Source: Humulus lupulus (taxonomy: Eukaryota > Streptophyta > Magnoliopsida > Rosales > Cannabaceae). Taken from it: a stretch of DNA of 64,000 bases. Positions 10,687 to 21,339 of this stretch are shown here, piece after piece (positions within the stretch are counted from its first letter, which is position 1; each line of letters opens with the position of its first letter). Under the pieces are notes generated by a model. The model had not been told where the DNA came from. It did no database searches and saw only the letters and a list, made by a program, of their open reading frames with translations. The stretch is from the NCBI RefSeq assembly GCF_963169125.1, contig NC_084801.1, positions 112,867,061 to 112,931,060 on the forward strand. Reading direction: 5' to 3'. The translations under genes and the position numbers were made by a program.

Positions 10687-11570
10687 TCAAAAAAACCCAT
10701 TATGCTCATAAAAATTATCTTGATCAGTTGGAAGTTGATCCATTTTGCTTTCTTTTGTTGATACTGGCAAGATTGTAGACACAATATATTTTATGTTATC
10801 CCCATTACCATTACTATTACCAAGAGTAGATTTTATGGTTTTTAAATAGATGGCGAACTTCTTGTCATTGTTTAATGATAGATTGACTCGATGCAAATGG
10901 TCAACTGTTTCCTGCATGTTGGAATAATAAATATATTGTCAAAACCTCTCAATAAAGTAATATATATAAATAAATTTGAAAATTCTATTTTATAATTATT
11001 ATAATACCTGCTCAGTATATTTCATGAGTTTGCTTGGAGAAGAACACAAGATAAATTCAGCATTTTTACCAAACACCATGGCCTCTAAATCTCCTATTGG
11101 ATCGTGAAGTTTTACAATGACTTGAGCTCTATAAATATGGAAAATATGTACAAGATTATTAAGATTAATATTTTATATTGATATAGCATATAAATTGTAA
11201 AAATAATTAAAAATTGGAAGAAGTTAAAAGAAAGAGGATCAACCTGGGTTCAGCGTTGGCATCTTTTTGTTTGCATTGGCTGCATTAGAATGATTCATTT
11301 GAATCAGTACCAGTGAATCTTTTACAGTTATTACAAATCACATACCAGAGTCGATGTGTTTGATTTGTGATTTTAATTGATGCTATAATCCAATATGTTT
11401 TGTTCTGCAATATTATTATTAATATTTATTAGTATAGATAATTTATATGTAAATAAAGAAAAAAATCAATATTAGAAAAAGAAGTTAATAAGTTACCTGT
11501 GTTGGTTCAATATTGCTTATGGTTGTCATAAGAATTAGTGGAGGGTCTATAGAATTGGATGCTGCTTGTA
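10687..11570 (-). pseudogene. Replication protein A large-subunit-like fragment (C-terminal zinc domain)
   Basis: The minus strand encodes pieces of an RPA1-type single-strand-DNA-binding protein. A likely exon at about 11496-11565 (SIDPPLILMTTISNIEPTQ) ends in a GT donor. Next comes NKTYWIIASIKI, then the zinc segment VICNNCKRFTGTDSNESF, a TAA, and CSQCKQKDANAEPR, which makes a C-x2-C...C-x2-C pattern. The next exon, about 11009-11130, reads AQVIVKLHDPIGDLEAMVF, typical of the RPA1 C-terminal OB fold. The frame at 10687-10917 may be the tail. The in-frame stop and missing N-terminal OB folds make it a fragment. RPA-like genes also travel in plant Helitrons, but no Helitron ends were found. 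Confidence 0.65.
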
Positions 11571-11719
11571 AATATCACTACACCAAAAATCACTTTCCAC
11601 AACACATGAATATAATACTATTGAAAAAGTATTATATTTTCTTAGCATAAGAAGCGGCAAAGGTTCCCGCCTCTTCTCTCATTAAAAATATTATAGTTTC
11701 TATACACGAGTTTGTATTT

Positions 11720-13975
11720 TAATTGATGTCTAGTGAGACTAAAAGCTCAAGTTTTTCTTTATTCCAATTCCTGAGGGGCAAACACATTGGTGGATGTTCA
11801 GGTACAACTTCTTCCTATACTAGTTTTTTTCCTTTTAATTTGCAAACACTAATATACTAGCCAAAACCCTCACTATATTATTTTTTTAGGAAAACTTTAT
11901 TTTCTTTAGAAAACCTTTGGCCTTGTATGATAACAATTTTTTACTTTTATGTTTCGCCTTTTTTTAAAAAAAGAAATAAAAAGAAAGAAATATATTTAAT
12001 TCATAAAAAAATATCCAAGCATGCCCATGAATGAGATCTCTCTACATTTTGGCAATATGCACTTTGCTTAGGGGAAAAAAAAGACTTTTGTGGCTGCTTA
12101 TTTCCTATGCAGAAACTATGAAGCTACATGGGAAAGGAGAACTTGAACCTTTGCTGGCAGAAATCAAAAGTAAAAAGGCATAAAGCTAGCTTGTTGAGCA
12201 AATTTTTGTTTAAAGATTTCAATGGCCTTGCAATATGACTCCGAACTTGCACATTTGTAGCTTTATGTTTCATATAAGAACGCAGTAAGAACCTTATTGG
12301 CTTGATTTGTTCATGATTAATTGATAATCCAATTTGATTTGAGAAAATGTGTATTAGTATGCCTTTCCTCTTGCTGAGGTTAGTTTATGATTATGTGAAT
12401 CTAACAGAAAGATGAAGCAGGTGAAATCTGTTATTAGATAAGATTTGAATGGTGAGCTTAATTTGTTATCATCATTATAAGTATTACTTTGTTACAGTGA
12501 AAGGGAACAAAAATACGCATCATTGCTAGTTTGCTGTTAATTTTCCTAAACTTACTAGGATCTCAGTAGATAGAATGGTATCCCATGAATTTATCTTATT
12601 ATCTTATTATACTTGTTTTAACAGATTCTGTTATAATTGGTTATGAAATTCTTGTTTTTGCAACTGGGTAAATTGCTTCCATGGCCACTACTTCAAGCCT
12701 TTTCACTTCCACTGCTTTCTGTTGTTATTGTGCTGCTACAAACTTATGGTAAATTTTGTTATTTTTCAATAAATTTTGTTATATCCTTGAACAGATTTTG
12801 TTTTTCATTTATTGAATGCTTTCTGTTGTTATTGTGCTGCTGCAAACTCAAGGTCTTATATGTCCTATAAGTCCTATATAGGTGAATGCTTACTTATTTA
12901 TTGAGAATGAACAATAAATTTTGGGTTATTGTATTCAAATATTGATTCTATGTTTTTTTCCCCTTAATTATCCTGATTGATAGTATTGTTGAGCTATTAT
13001 AGTTTCGGGTACAAGGATATGAGCTTTTGCACACAAATCAACTAGTAGATTGACCCAATGATAAAAGCTCACTTGCAAAAGAAACTTTTCTTTATTTTGG
13101 ATGCCTCTTTATATATAAGATTCATTGTATTATTGAAAAGACTTGTGATCATAACTAAATAAGTGTATGAAAATCTTTTTATTCCATTGATATAGAGACA
13201 GAAGTATTGTAATGTAATGAAGCTGCTAGTATTCTCAATATTTAGTGTGCCATTCATCTGTGCATGAGTTAAATAATTAGTGTTCCACCAGTATTCTCAA
13301 ATGACAAATGTGCCATTCAACCATGGTAAATATATTAGAAACTTATGTAGAATAAAGTTTCCCATGCCTGAAACTAAAGCTTATGATACTAATTTCTTCA
13401 CTGTGACCTTTTGAATCTTAATTCATCAAATTGTCAATGATTTGAACAAAGTTCATCTTGATACATTGCGTAGTCTCATTAAGAGGCATGCTTGCTATTA
13501 ATCATCTTGTGTCTATAAATACTAAGAAATAATCATGGATTGATACAATGCCTTGATACTGTAGAGGCTGTTCATTTCATTTTCTTGATTTTCTTCTCCC
13601 AAGATGTATTTGTTTAAAGTAGTTCTTGAATATATTTTACAAAATTTCCTGTAGAATCGTATCCTTGACTTCAAGTGTTGCTGAACTATTTTCTGTATTA
13701 TGTACATGTAATACATATAATTTCATTTTCTGGATACTGTAATGTAACTCATTTGGTATTTATTTGCAAGTTTTGTACTAATATTTGGTTATATTATCTT
13801 GTTCAGACATTTTTCCACTCTTAAATTGTTATCTCTGTTTTTCACCTAGTTTTTTATCATTTGTAACAAAAAATATGAACTGAGAAGACCATTTTTCTCT
13901 TTTGGTTGTTCATTGGGTCTATATTCTGTTTTTCTGAATGTGTGGTGGGATGTTCTGTTTTTCTAAATGTGGTGG
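11720..13975. other. Non-coding interior, left of the Ale insertion
   Basis: AT-rich sequence without a convincing gene. A 25-bp phrase TGCTTTCTGTTGTTATTGTG (and on) occurs at 12713 and again at 12818. A 28-bp phrase starting ATTATAGTTTCTATACACGA occurs at 11690 and again at 19095, on the far side of the Ale element. Small open frames here look random. Confidence 0.5.
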
Positions 13976-13980
13976 GTCTC

Positions 13981-14159
13981 TGAAAGAAATCGTCTCTGTG
14001 ACTTTGCATTGAACATCAAAACAGTATATACAAGATACAGGAGAAATGATAGGCTACAAATCAATCAACTGATTGGTCAAAATATGGTAACTAAATATGT
14101 ACTCACTAAATACAGATATACACAATAAAAAGAGAATATATGCAAAATATATTCTAACA
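13981..14159 (-). repeat. 3' LTR of the Ale-like element
   Basis: Starts TGAAAGAAATCG and ends TTCTAACA in plus-strand reading. Its inner edge touches the purine tract AAGGGGGTG (minus strand). The pol stop codon TAG (14154-14156) lies within the first bases of the LTR. Confidence 0.97.
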
Positions 14160-16625
14160 CACCCCCTTAGTCGAAGCAGGAGGTTCTCGTATGCTTAGAC
14201 TGTCCCTGAAATCATTAAATAAAACGCGCGGAAGCCCTTTTGTAAAAATATCTGCAATTTGGTAACGGGACGGTACATGAAGCACACGAACTTCGCCACG
14301 AGCCACTTTCTCTCGGACGAAGTGAATATCCATCTCAATGTGTTTGGTGCGTTGATGCTGAACAGGATTGCCGGATAAGTATATCGTACTCACATTGTCA
14401 CAATAAACTAGAGTAACCTTTTGAATAGGACAATGCAACTCGAGAAGCAAATTTCTAATCCAGCATGAATCAGAAACAACATTAGCAACACCCCTGTACT
14501 CCGCTTCAGCACTACTACGGGAGAGAGTGGGTTGCCGTTTGGAAGACCAAGAAATCAAATTATCTCCGAGGAATACACAATAACCAGAGGTAGAACGACG
14601 GGTGTCAGGACAACCACCCCAATCTGCATCTGTATATGAGATAAGACGATTAATATTGGACTTGTACAGGTGGAGACCAAAAGAAAGCGTACCCTGAAGA
14701 TAGCGTATGATACGCTTAAGAGCACTCATATGCTCATTAGTCGGAGCATGCATATGAAGGCAGATCTGCTGCACGGCATAGGAAATGTCTGGCCGAGTGA
14801 ATGTAAGATACTGAAGAGCACCTGCAAGACTACGATACTTAGTCGGATCATCATAAGGAGTATCTGCGGTGGCACTAAGTTTAGACTTAGTGTCAACAGG
14901 AGTAGGACATGAACTGCAGTTAGACATTCCGGCGCGTTCTATAATTTTTGCAGCATACTGTGTCTGAGATAAGAAAAGACCATGGGCATGACGAGTGACG
15001 GAAATACCCAAAAAGAAACTCAGAGGACCAAGATCCTTCATAGCAAATTCAGAAGCTAAGAGAGTCATAATATTCTTACGAAGACGATCAGAAGAAGCGA
15101 TAAGTATAATGTCATCCACATATAACAGAATATAAGCAATATCGGAACCGTTCTTGTAGATAAACAACGAGTGATCTGACTTACTGTGAGAGAACCCAAT
15201 GGTAGCAACAAAATTAGCAAATCGTTGGTACCAAGCACGAGGAGCCTGTTTTAACCCGTACAAAGATTTCTTCAAAAGGCAGACATGATCTGGATTATTT
15301 TTGTCACGAAAACCCATGGGTTGATGCATATAAACTGTTTCATTGAGATGACCATGTAAGAAAGCATTCTTGACATCCATTTGAAGAATGGGCCATGATT
15401 TAGAGAGAGCAATGCTGAGAACCGCTCTAATGGTGGCAGGTTTAACCACGGGGCTAAACGTCTCAGCACAATCAACACCCTGCTGCTGAGTATTCCCATC
15501 ACCTACAAGACGAGCCTTATAGCGCTCAAAAGAACCATCAGATGTATGTTTGTGACGAAAAATCCACATAGACAGAATTACATTCACATTAGGTGGCCTA
15601 GGTACTAATTCCCAAGTCTTATTATCAATTAAAGCATTAAATTCATCCAACATTGCACTTTTCCAATTATGGTCACTAAGGGCACTGACAGGATTTTTTG
15701 GAACAGGAGATATATCCGTAGTGGTGGAAGTGTGGTAATTGGAAGAGTATTTAGGGTTGGGTTTAAAAATGCCATTCGAAGCACGAGTGGTCATGCGTAT
15801 TGATGTGGGGTTAGTAGGCCTTGGAGTGGTGTGAGGAATGGTCAAAGGTGTGGAGCGCATAGACAATGTTGGGCTATGGGGAAGAGAAGATGGGCCAGAG
15901 GAGTGGACCGGACTACCTGAGGTAGAGCCGTCCAAGAGAGAAGGAGGAGTATTGGGCTGCTGCATCTGGCCCAAAGGAAAAGCAGACCGAGTGTGGGCAG
16001 CAGGAGAAGATACGGAATCTGGGCCCGTGTGAGACTGCGGCCCAGAGTGAGAAAGAGAGGACGAGTTGGGCTGTGGGTTTGGGTCAGGCTGCATATTTTG
16101 TGGTGTGGTATTTTGAGTTATATAATGTAATAATTGAGAATTTATATTATCACTCAAAAAATCATAATTTGAAGGTTGTGGTTTGTTTGATTTGGAAAAA
16201 GGAAATTCGGTTTCAACAAAACGAACATGACGACAGATTATGATCTTACCACTAGACATGTCATAGCATTTGGAGCCACGATGATTAGGAGCCGGACCTA
16301 AATAAGCACAAGGAGTCGACCTTTCTTGAAATTTATGAATAGTAGAAGAGGGAAATAATGGGAAACATAAGCAACCAAAAACACGCAAACCCGAATAATC
16401 AGGATCACTTTGATAGAGGATTTGAGCGGGTGATTGGTAATTCAATACCTTGGAAGGAAGGATATTGAGGAGATATGTATCCATGGAAAGAGCATGATGC
16501 CAAAAAGAGGGAGGCATAGATGCATGAGAGAGAAGAGTCCGGATGATATTATTTATGGATTTTATGTGTCTTTCGGCCTTCCCGTTTTGAGGAGAAGTAT
16601 GAGGACATGAGAGACGGAAAAGCAT
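14154..16625 (-). CDS. Ale-like pol, downstream part: integrase C-terminal half, RT, RNase H
   Basis: An 823-residue frame. Residues 1-60 hold the end of the integrase core (SPQNGKAERHIKSINN, third catalytic acid). Residues 100-300 are a Ser/Pro-rich integrase tail. RT runs from about 320 to 560, with ELVPRPPNVNVILSMWIFRH, RYKARLVGDGNTQQQGVD, QMDVKNAFLHGHLNETVYM and the active site YVDDI near 500. RNase H occupies about 690-800 (YTDADWGGC, SSAEAEYRGV, TKHIEMDIHF). It would make cDNA from element RNA. It continues in frame from the upstream frame; only a TAA at 16713-16715 separates them. The first Met is not a natural start. Confidence 0.95.
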   Translation of the reverse strand: MLFRLSCPHTSPQNGKAERHIKSINNIIRTLLSHASMPPSFWHHALSMDTYLLNILPSKVLNYQSPAQILYQSDPDYSGLRVFGCLCFPLFPSSTIHKFQERSTPCAYLGPAPNHRGSKCYDMSSGKIIICRHVRFVETEFPFSKSNKPQPSNYDFLSDNINSQLLHYITQNTTPQNMQPDPNPQPNSSSLSHSGPQSHTGPDSVSSPAAHTRSAFPLGQMQQPNTPPSLLDGSTSGSPVHSSGPSSLPHSPTLSMRSTPLTIPHTTPRPTNPTSIRMTTRASNGIFKPNPKYSSNYHTSTTTDISPVPKNPVSALSDHNWKSAMLDEFNALIDNKTWELVPRPPNVNVILSMWIFRHKHTSDGSFERYKARLVGDGNTQQQGVDCAETFSPVVKPATIRAVLSIALSKSWPILQMDVKNAFLHGHLNETVYMHQPMGFRDKNNPDHVCLLKKSLYGLKQAPRAWYQRFANFVATIGFSHSKSDHSLFIYKNGSDIAYILLYVDDIILIASSDRLRKNIMTLLASEFAMKDLGPLSFFLGISVTRHAHGLFLSQTQYAAKIIERAGMSNCSSCPTPVDTKSKLSATADTPYDDPTKYRSLAGALQYLTFTRPDISYAVQQICLHMHAPTNEHMSALKRIIRYLQGTLSFGLHLYKSNINRLISYTDADWGGCPDTRRSTSGYCVFLGDNLISWSSKRQPTLSRSSAEAEYRGVANVVSDSCWIRNLLLELHCPIQKVTLVYCDNVSTIYLSGNPVQHQRTKHIEMDIHFVREKVARGEVRVLHVPSRYQIADIFTKGLPRVLFNDFRDSLSIREPPASTKGVC

Positions 16626-16712
16626 GTCGTGTTGCTCAAAAAAATTTTGAAAAGTGCCATTTATGTATTCCGTTCCATTGTCACACTGAAAAGTTTTAAT
16701 ATTATGTTCAAA

Positions 16713-18560
16713 TTAAGTCTTGACTAAAGCATGAAACGATAAGAAAAGTTGTTTGACTTGAGATTTCTTAGCAACAGGAAAAGTCCACAAAAATTTGCTA
16801 TAGTCATCAAGAAACAGAACATAATAGCAATGGCCGGAAGTACTAACAATAGGAGAAGTCCAAAGATCACTGTGAATAATATCAAATGGTAAAAAAGTAT
16901 ATGACACCGAATCATAAAAAGGTAGTTTAGAATTTTTCCCAAGAGGACAAGAAGAACAAAAAGTTTTACGAGCCTTATTACAATCAATAAACTTTTTACT
17001 ACGAAGAGACTTAAGGATAGCATCGCCCGGATGACCTAAACGGTTGTGCCAAATATCCGAAGGCAACGCAGTAAAAGCGGAATGATTGTTGGAAAAATTG
17101 GCTTGAGAGTTGGAGAAAAGTGGATATAAGTCCCCAGTGCTATCACATCTCAAAAGTATGTTCCCTGTCTGTAAGTCATTAACAGAGAAACCAAAAGGGT
17201 CAAAAGAGATAGAAACCATATTATCAGTGGTAAATTTACGAACAGAGACCAAATTTTTAATGAGCTTGGGAGCGTGTAACACATGGTTTAGGGTAAAAGG
17301 TGGGTAGGGGGGAGGCAATGTAGTGCGACCGTGACCAACGATCGGAATTAAATGACCACTACCAACAACAATGTTATGATGCTTATTGCTTGAATTGAAA
17401 TAAGAAGAGAGAATACCTGCATCCGCCGTCATGTGAGATGTAGCACCGGTATCCATGTAGTAGTTCCCATCGGATTGAGAGAAAGAAAGGGCATGCATAG
17501 CGGCCTCAATGTCGGTGGGCGTGTAGCTAGGAGCAGGAGCAACAGCATTGAAAGCTTGAGGTTTGGGCCCAAGTAAGCCAGGAGAGGAGGGACGTTGGGC
17601 CGCTGGATTGGGCCTTGGCTGCCAAGAGTAAGCGGGAAAAGGGCAAGGCGGAATAGTCCACCCACCCCAACCAGGCTGCCACAGTGGCGGGGGGGCCTGC
17701 TGACGTGGCTGCCACCGTTGCTGCTGATGTGGTGGCTGACTAGGACTGACCCCATTAGAGTTTTGTTGGACCTTTTTCTTCCCATTGTTTTTCGAATTAT
17801 TCCTCCCTTTATAATTGTTGTTGCGTTTGTTGCTTGCAGAGGAGTCCAACGAAAGAGAAGAATCAGCGGCAACCATGGCGGCACCACCGGACCTACTGCC
17901 AGAACCACCAGTTTCACGAGCTTGACGGGCCTTAATAGTACGCTCCGCCATTTTCAACCTCGAACGACAACTCTCAAAGGAGGGCAAAGGCTCTTGATTT
18001 TGTATAAAGTCCACCGTACCACCATATGCCTCTGGTAAGGATCCGGTGAGACGTAAAACCAGTCGACCATTGGTTACCGGAGCATCAACATCAGCCAACC
18101 TGTCCGCCAGAGATTGTAGGTGATTACAATAACTATCGATCGAGTTGAAATCCTCAAAAACAGCGTTTGTAAAGTCCTCCTCGAGATGGGTAGCCCGAGA
18201 GGCTTTGTTGTCCTGAAAAAGAGCTTCAAGACGATTCCACGCCCCCTCTGCCGTGTCATTGCGTTTGAGGATAGCGTGAAGAAGGTCGTTAGAAATGGTG
18301 CCGTAAATCCATTGTAAGACAACGGCATCCAAACGCTTCCAAAGAGTCGGATCAGCCGACGTAGTTGCCTCATAGGCAGTCTTAGCCTTCTCCTCCGTTG
18401 GTGGAACCAAATGATCGTAAAGATCATGAACTCTAGCAAGATTGGTAAATAAGGTAGCCCAAGAATGATACAAGCCGTGCTCATTGTCTAACGTTACGGG
18501 AATAAGAGATTTAACATTAGTGATGGTGAGGGCGGAATGAAACTTGGGTGAGTCTGCCAT
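16713..18560 (-). CDS. Ale-like gag, protease and integrase N-terminal half (ends at a nonsense codon)
   Basis: A 615-residue frame from an ATG 92 bp inside the 5' LTR. Residues 1-220 are a UBN2/copia gag (LYHSWATLFTNLARVHDLY, LADRLADVDAPVTNGRLVL). Residues 235-330 are Asn/Gln/Pro-rich and basic, with no CCHC knuckle visible. The protease motif YYMDTGATSHM lies near 370. The integrase zinc region (HNRLGHPGDAILKSL ... FCSSCPLGK) lies near 505-550, and the first catalytic Asp in IHSDLWTSP follows, then LFLDDYSKFLWTF. It stops at TAA 16713-16715, inside the integrase core, and the same frame resumes at once. The stop looks like one point mutation. Confidence 0.95.
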   Translation of the reverse strand: MADSPKFHSALTITNVKSLIPVTLDNEHGLYHSWATLFTNLARVHDLYDHLVPPTEEKAKTAYEATTSADPTLWKRLDAVVLQWIYGTISNDLLHAILKRNDTAEGAWNRLEALFQDNKASRATHLEEDFTNAVFEDFNSIDSYCNHLQSLADRLADVDAPVTNGRLVLRLTGSLPEAYGGTVDFIQNQEPLPSFESCRSRLKMAERTIKARQARETGGSGSRSGGAAMVAADSSLSLDSSASNKRNNNYKGRNNSKNNGKKKVQQNSNGVSPSQPPHQQQRWQPRQQAPPPLWQPGWGGWTIPPCPFPAYSWQPRPNPAAQRPSSPGLLGPKPQAFNAVAPAPSYTPTDIEAAMHALSFSQSDGNYYMDTGATSHMTADAGILSSYFNSSNKHHNIVVGSGHLIPIVGHGRTTLPPPYPPFTLNHVLHAPKLIKNLVSVRKFTTDNMVSISFDPFGFSVNDLQTGNILLRCDSTGDLYPLFSNSQANFSNNHSAFTALPSDIWHNRLGHPGDAILKSLRSKKFIDCNKARKTFCSSCPLGKNSKLPFYDSVSYTFLPFDIIHSDLWTSPIVSTSGHCYYVLFLDDYSKFLWTFPVAKKSQVKQLFLSFHALVKT

Positions 18561-18640
18561 GAAGAAGAGTTGAAGAAGGGAGAAGAAGAAGGAAGAAGAA
18601 GATAGGTGCGGCTAGGGTGAGGAGAAGAGGATCGTAGGAG

Positions 18641-18652
18641 TATCTGATACCA
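18641..18652 (-). other. Primer binding site of the Ale-like element (tRNA-iMet)
   Basis: On the minus strand TGGTATCAGATA starts directly after the 5' LTR. It matches the usual plant initiator tRNA-Met site TGGTATCAGAGC at 10 of 12 bases. Confidence 0.9.
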
Positions 18653-18831
18653 TGAAAGAAATCGTCTCTGTGACTTTGCATTGAACATCAAAACAGTATA
18701 TACAAGATACAGGAAAAATGATAGGCTACAAATCAGTCAACTGATTGGTCAAAATATGGTAACTAAATATGTACTCACTAAATACAGATATATACAATAA
18801 AAAGAGAATATATGCAAAATATATTCTAACA
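18653..18831 (-). repeat. 5' LTR of the Ale-like element
   Basis: Same ends and length as the other LTR. The three visible differences are G/A, A/G and C/T changes at internal sites. It is followed by the GTCTC target duplication. Confidence 0.97.
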
Positions 18832-21300
18832 GTCTCTGTATTGGTGTGGGGGTCCAAAAATGATTCTAATGTTTGTCAATCTAAAAATCTATAATATATA
18901 AAAGCTATTCAGTAAAAGACAATGGTCTTGGGTTTTAGTAGGTGAACTTGACAGAAGAGTTATCATCACCATTATTGTGATGACTCACTATAGTACACTA
19001 TTGATAATAATAATAATCTTAGTACTATTGGCAGCACAATAGTAAACTATAATTGACCTATTATACTCACTATATCAAGAATTTATGTGAAGTTATTATA
19101 GTTTCTATACACGAGTTTGTATGTGTATATTTTGAACATCCTGATTCAGGATGATAAAAAACACTAAATATATTATACACAATGTCAACTTATATGTATG
19201 GCAGTAGAAAATTTTCACATATATTTTTATTACAATTATGCAAAGTGTGAATTTTATGTCCATAATTGGTGTGTGCTACATTGAACATTGATTGAGAGTG
19301 AAATTGATTTGCTTGTGGTTTTATTTCAGGCTCTTTATTCCAATTTTAAATTGAGGAACAAAGGGTTATTACTTATTTGATCTTTCAAGCCCTTAATTCT
19401 AGTTCAAAATAAAGAGAGCAATAACTTTGTTAAAACTAACTATTGTAAGATGAAACACTGACTTAATAGTTTGAAAACTTAGTTACCATTATTCCTTTGA
19501 GTTTTGCATTATTGTTTATTTATATTTTAATGTGATGAGATTAGCTAATACTTAGATGTTTCTCTCTAAAGAGCTCTCACTAGCAGTGACTAGAGTCAAT
19601 CTAGCTGTATTTTATCAATGTCACTACTAAGATTCTTCAAAGTAAGTGTGCTGTAAAAGCAAGCGGTTGATATATCCTTTCTATAAAGGAAAAACAGCTT
19701 TAAGAACTTTTTACCTACAACTTTTCTGTGCTTGAAATGTCAAATTAAATTAAAGCTTGAAATGTGAACAGAACACCATTCATTAAAATTGAAGACAAAC
19801 TAAAACCAAACTAAGTACTATACAATACTTTATATCCTTAAACTTTGTATAGATATGCTTTGTCATTCTTTATACCCTATTAATTTGAAATAGAATACCT
19901 TGCTCATTTCACTAATCCAATTTGGGCAGAAGGGTGGGGCTGAATCTCTTTGCCATGGATGTGGAGTGGTAAAATAATGGTTTTGACATCTTATTCTTTT
20001 AGTTGCAGAAATTATTTTTCATAGATTGACCGTATTTGTTATATTGTATAATTGTCAAGCATATATCCATATGAATTTATAAGCACACGCACGCACACAC
20101 ACACACACATATATATATGAAACAGTTGGAATGGGAAATGGAGAGAACGAGCCAAAGCAAGAGTGAGAGTTGGAGGATGTTATAGTAGACAATACTCTCC
20201 AAGTTTCTCGTTTAAAATCAAATACCACTCAACTTGGTCGAAATGAGTTTCTGAATCAGATTTCTGCCGGTATTATAGCTTTATATTCTTCAAAATACAT
20301 CATTGATGATTGGCTTTATATTCCATTAATAATCAACTCATTTTGCATCATTTTTGTTTTGGGGTGAAAGATCCTATGAAACAAGCGCTAGGTAGGCTTG
20401 TTTTGGGTTAGAATGCAAGATTGCCTTCTATTTCTTTTAAAAAATCCATCCGTCTATTTTAAGCTTATACTATTAAGATTTCAAAATCAATAATCAGGAT
20501 CATTCATCTATGTTAGTATTATCTGCATTATCTGCATTTAAATTACTATTCTGATTTTTCTATTGAATGAGCTTTCTATATAATTGATTTCTTACTATTA
20601 ATTAATCAAGCTTTGTGTGCATAGAGTAGAGAAAAATAGTACTTGTGAAACAATTATATCATCAATGTTGCCTAGTTTATGCTTTATAAAAGGGATTTGA
20701 ATTATGTGTTAAATTAAATTGGGTCCTTTACTTTTTTTAGTTTGGAAATACATTATAAAGCTTGATAGAAATTTGTCTTTTTCTGGAAAAGAGAAATCAA
20801 AGGGAATTTCCATTGCTTTTGTATTCACATTTTTTATTGTCCTTGGCTTTGCATTTGTGATTGTCTTTTGTATTTGGTGTCCTCTCTTGGAAATAATTTC
20901 CATAGCATTTTTCTTGAAGTAATTTGTGATGCTAGATAATAACAATAAAATATTTCTCTGTTTAATTTGCAGATGTGACAAGTGAAATAGAAAATGATAC
21001 TTAATTTTGAAGGCTTTGTGTTGGGCAGCTGTAGAATATTTTGTGTTGAAAGTAGTAACTTTTCGATATGTTGAATATTTAAGACTACTTGAATACTTAA
21101 AGAATATTTTGTTGTTGATGACAGTGTTGAATATTTTAAACTAATTTGTGGATTGTTAATACAATGTTGAATGTTTTTACTTTTTGTTATTTGAAAATCA
21201 AGTTTATTTGATGATGCTAGTATATATTAGAAAACTAATTTTAATTATATAAATAAAAAATAAAAATAGAATAGAATAAATTAGTGTTATATAAATGAAT
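18832..21300. other. AT-rich non-coding interior with a CA/TA microsatellite
   Basis: No gene is recognised. A (CA)n(TA)n tract lies at about 20088-20118. Open frames at 20170-20367 and 20709-20981 show no family likeness that I can name. The second copy of the 28-bp direct repeat lies at 19095-19122. Confidence 0.5.
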
Positions 21301-21339
21301 ATATAATGAGAATTTAAACTTATCTAAATATTAAAATTA

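Larger units (their letters stand above)
13981..18831 (-). mobile_element. Ale/Retrofit-like Ty1/copia retrotransposon, near-complete
   Basis: Two 179-bp LTRs (13981-14159 and 18653-18831) differ at only three sites by eye, and GTCTC is duplicated at 13976-13980 and 18832-18836. On the minus strand it runs LTR, tRNA-Met primer site, one gag-pol frame, purine tract, LTR. Total length is 4,851 bp. The short LTR, small size and UBN2-like gag without a visible CCHC knuckle fit the Ale/Retrofit lineage. One TAA interrupts an otherwise continuous frame of about 1,468 codons. It is the youngest-looking element here. Confidence 0.97.

Noticed and set aside
17595..18038. Plus-strand frame of 147 residues
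   Set aside because: Shadow of the Ale-like gag linker on the opposite strand; no likeness to any family.
20170..20367. 65-residue frame near the CA repeat, first thought to be a transposase piece
   Set aside because: No motif could be matched, and the start codon there is not ATG in a good context.
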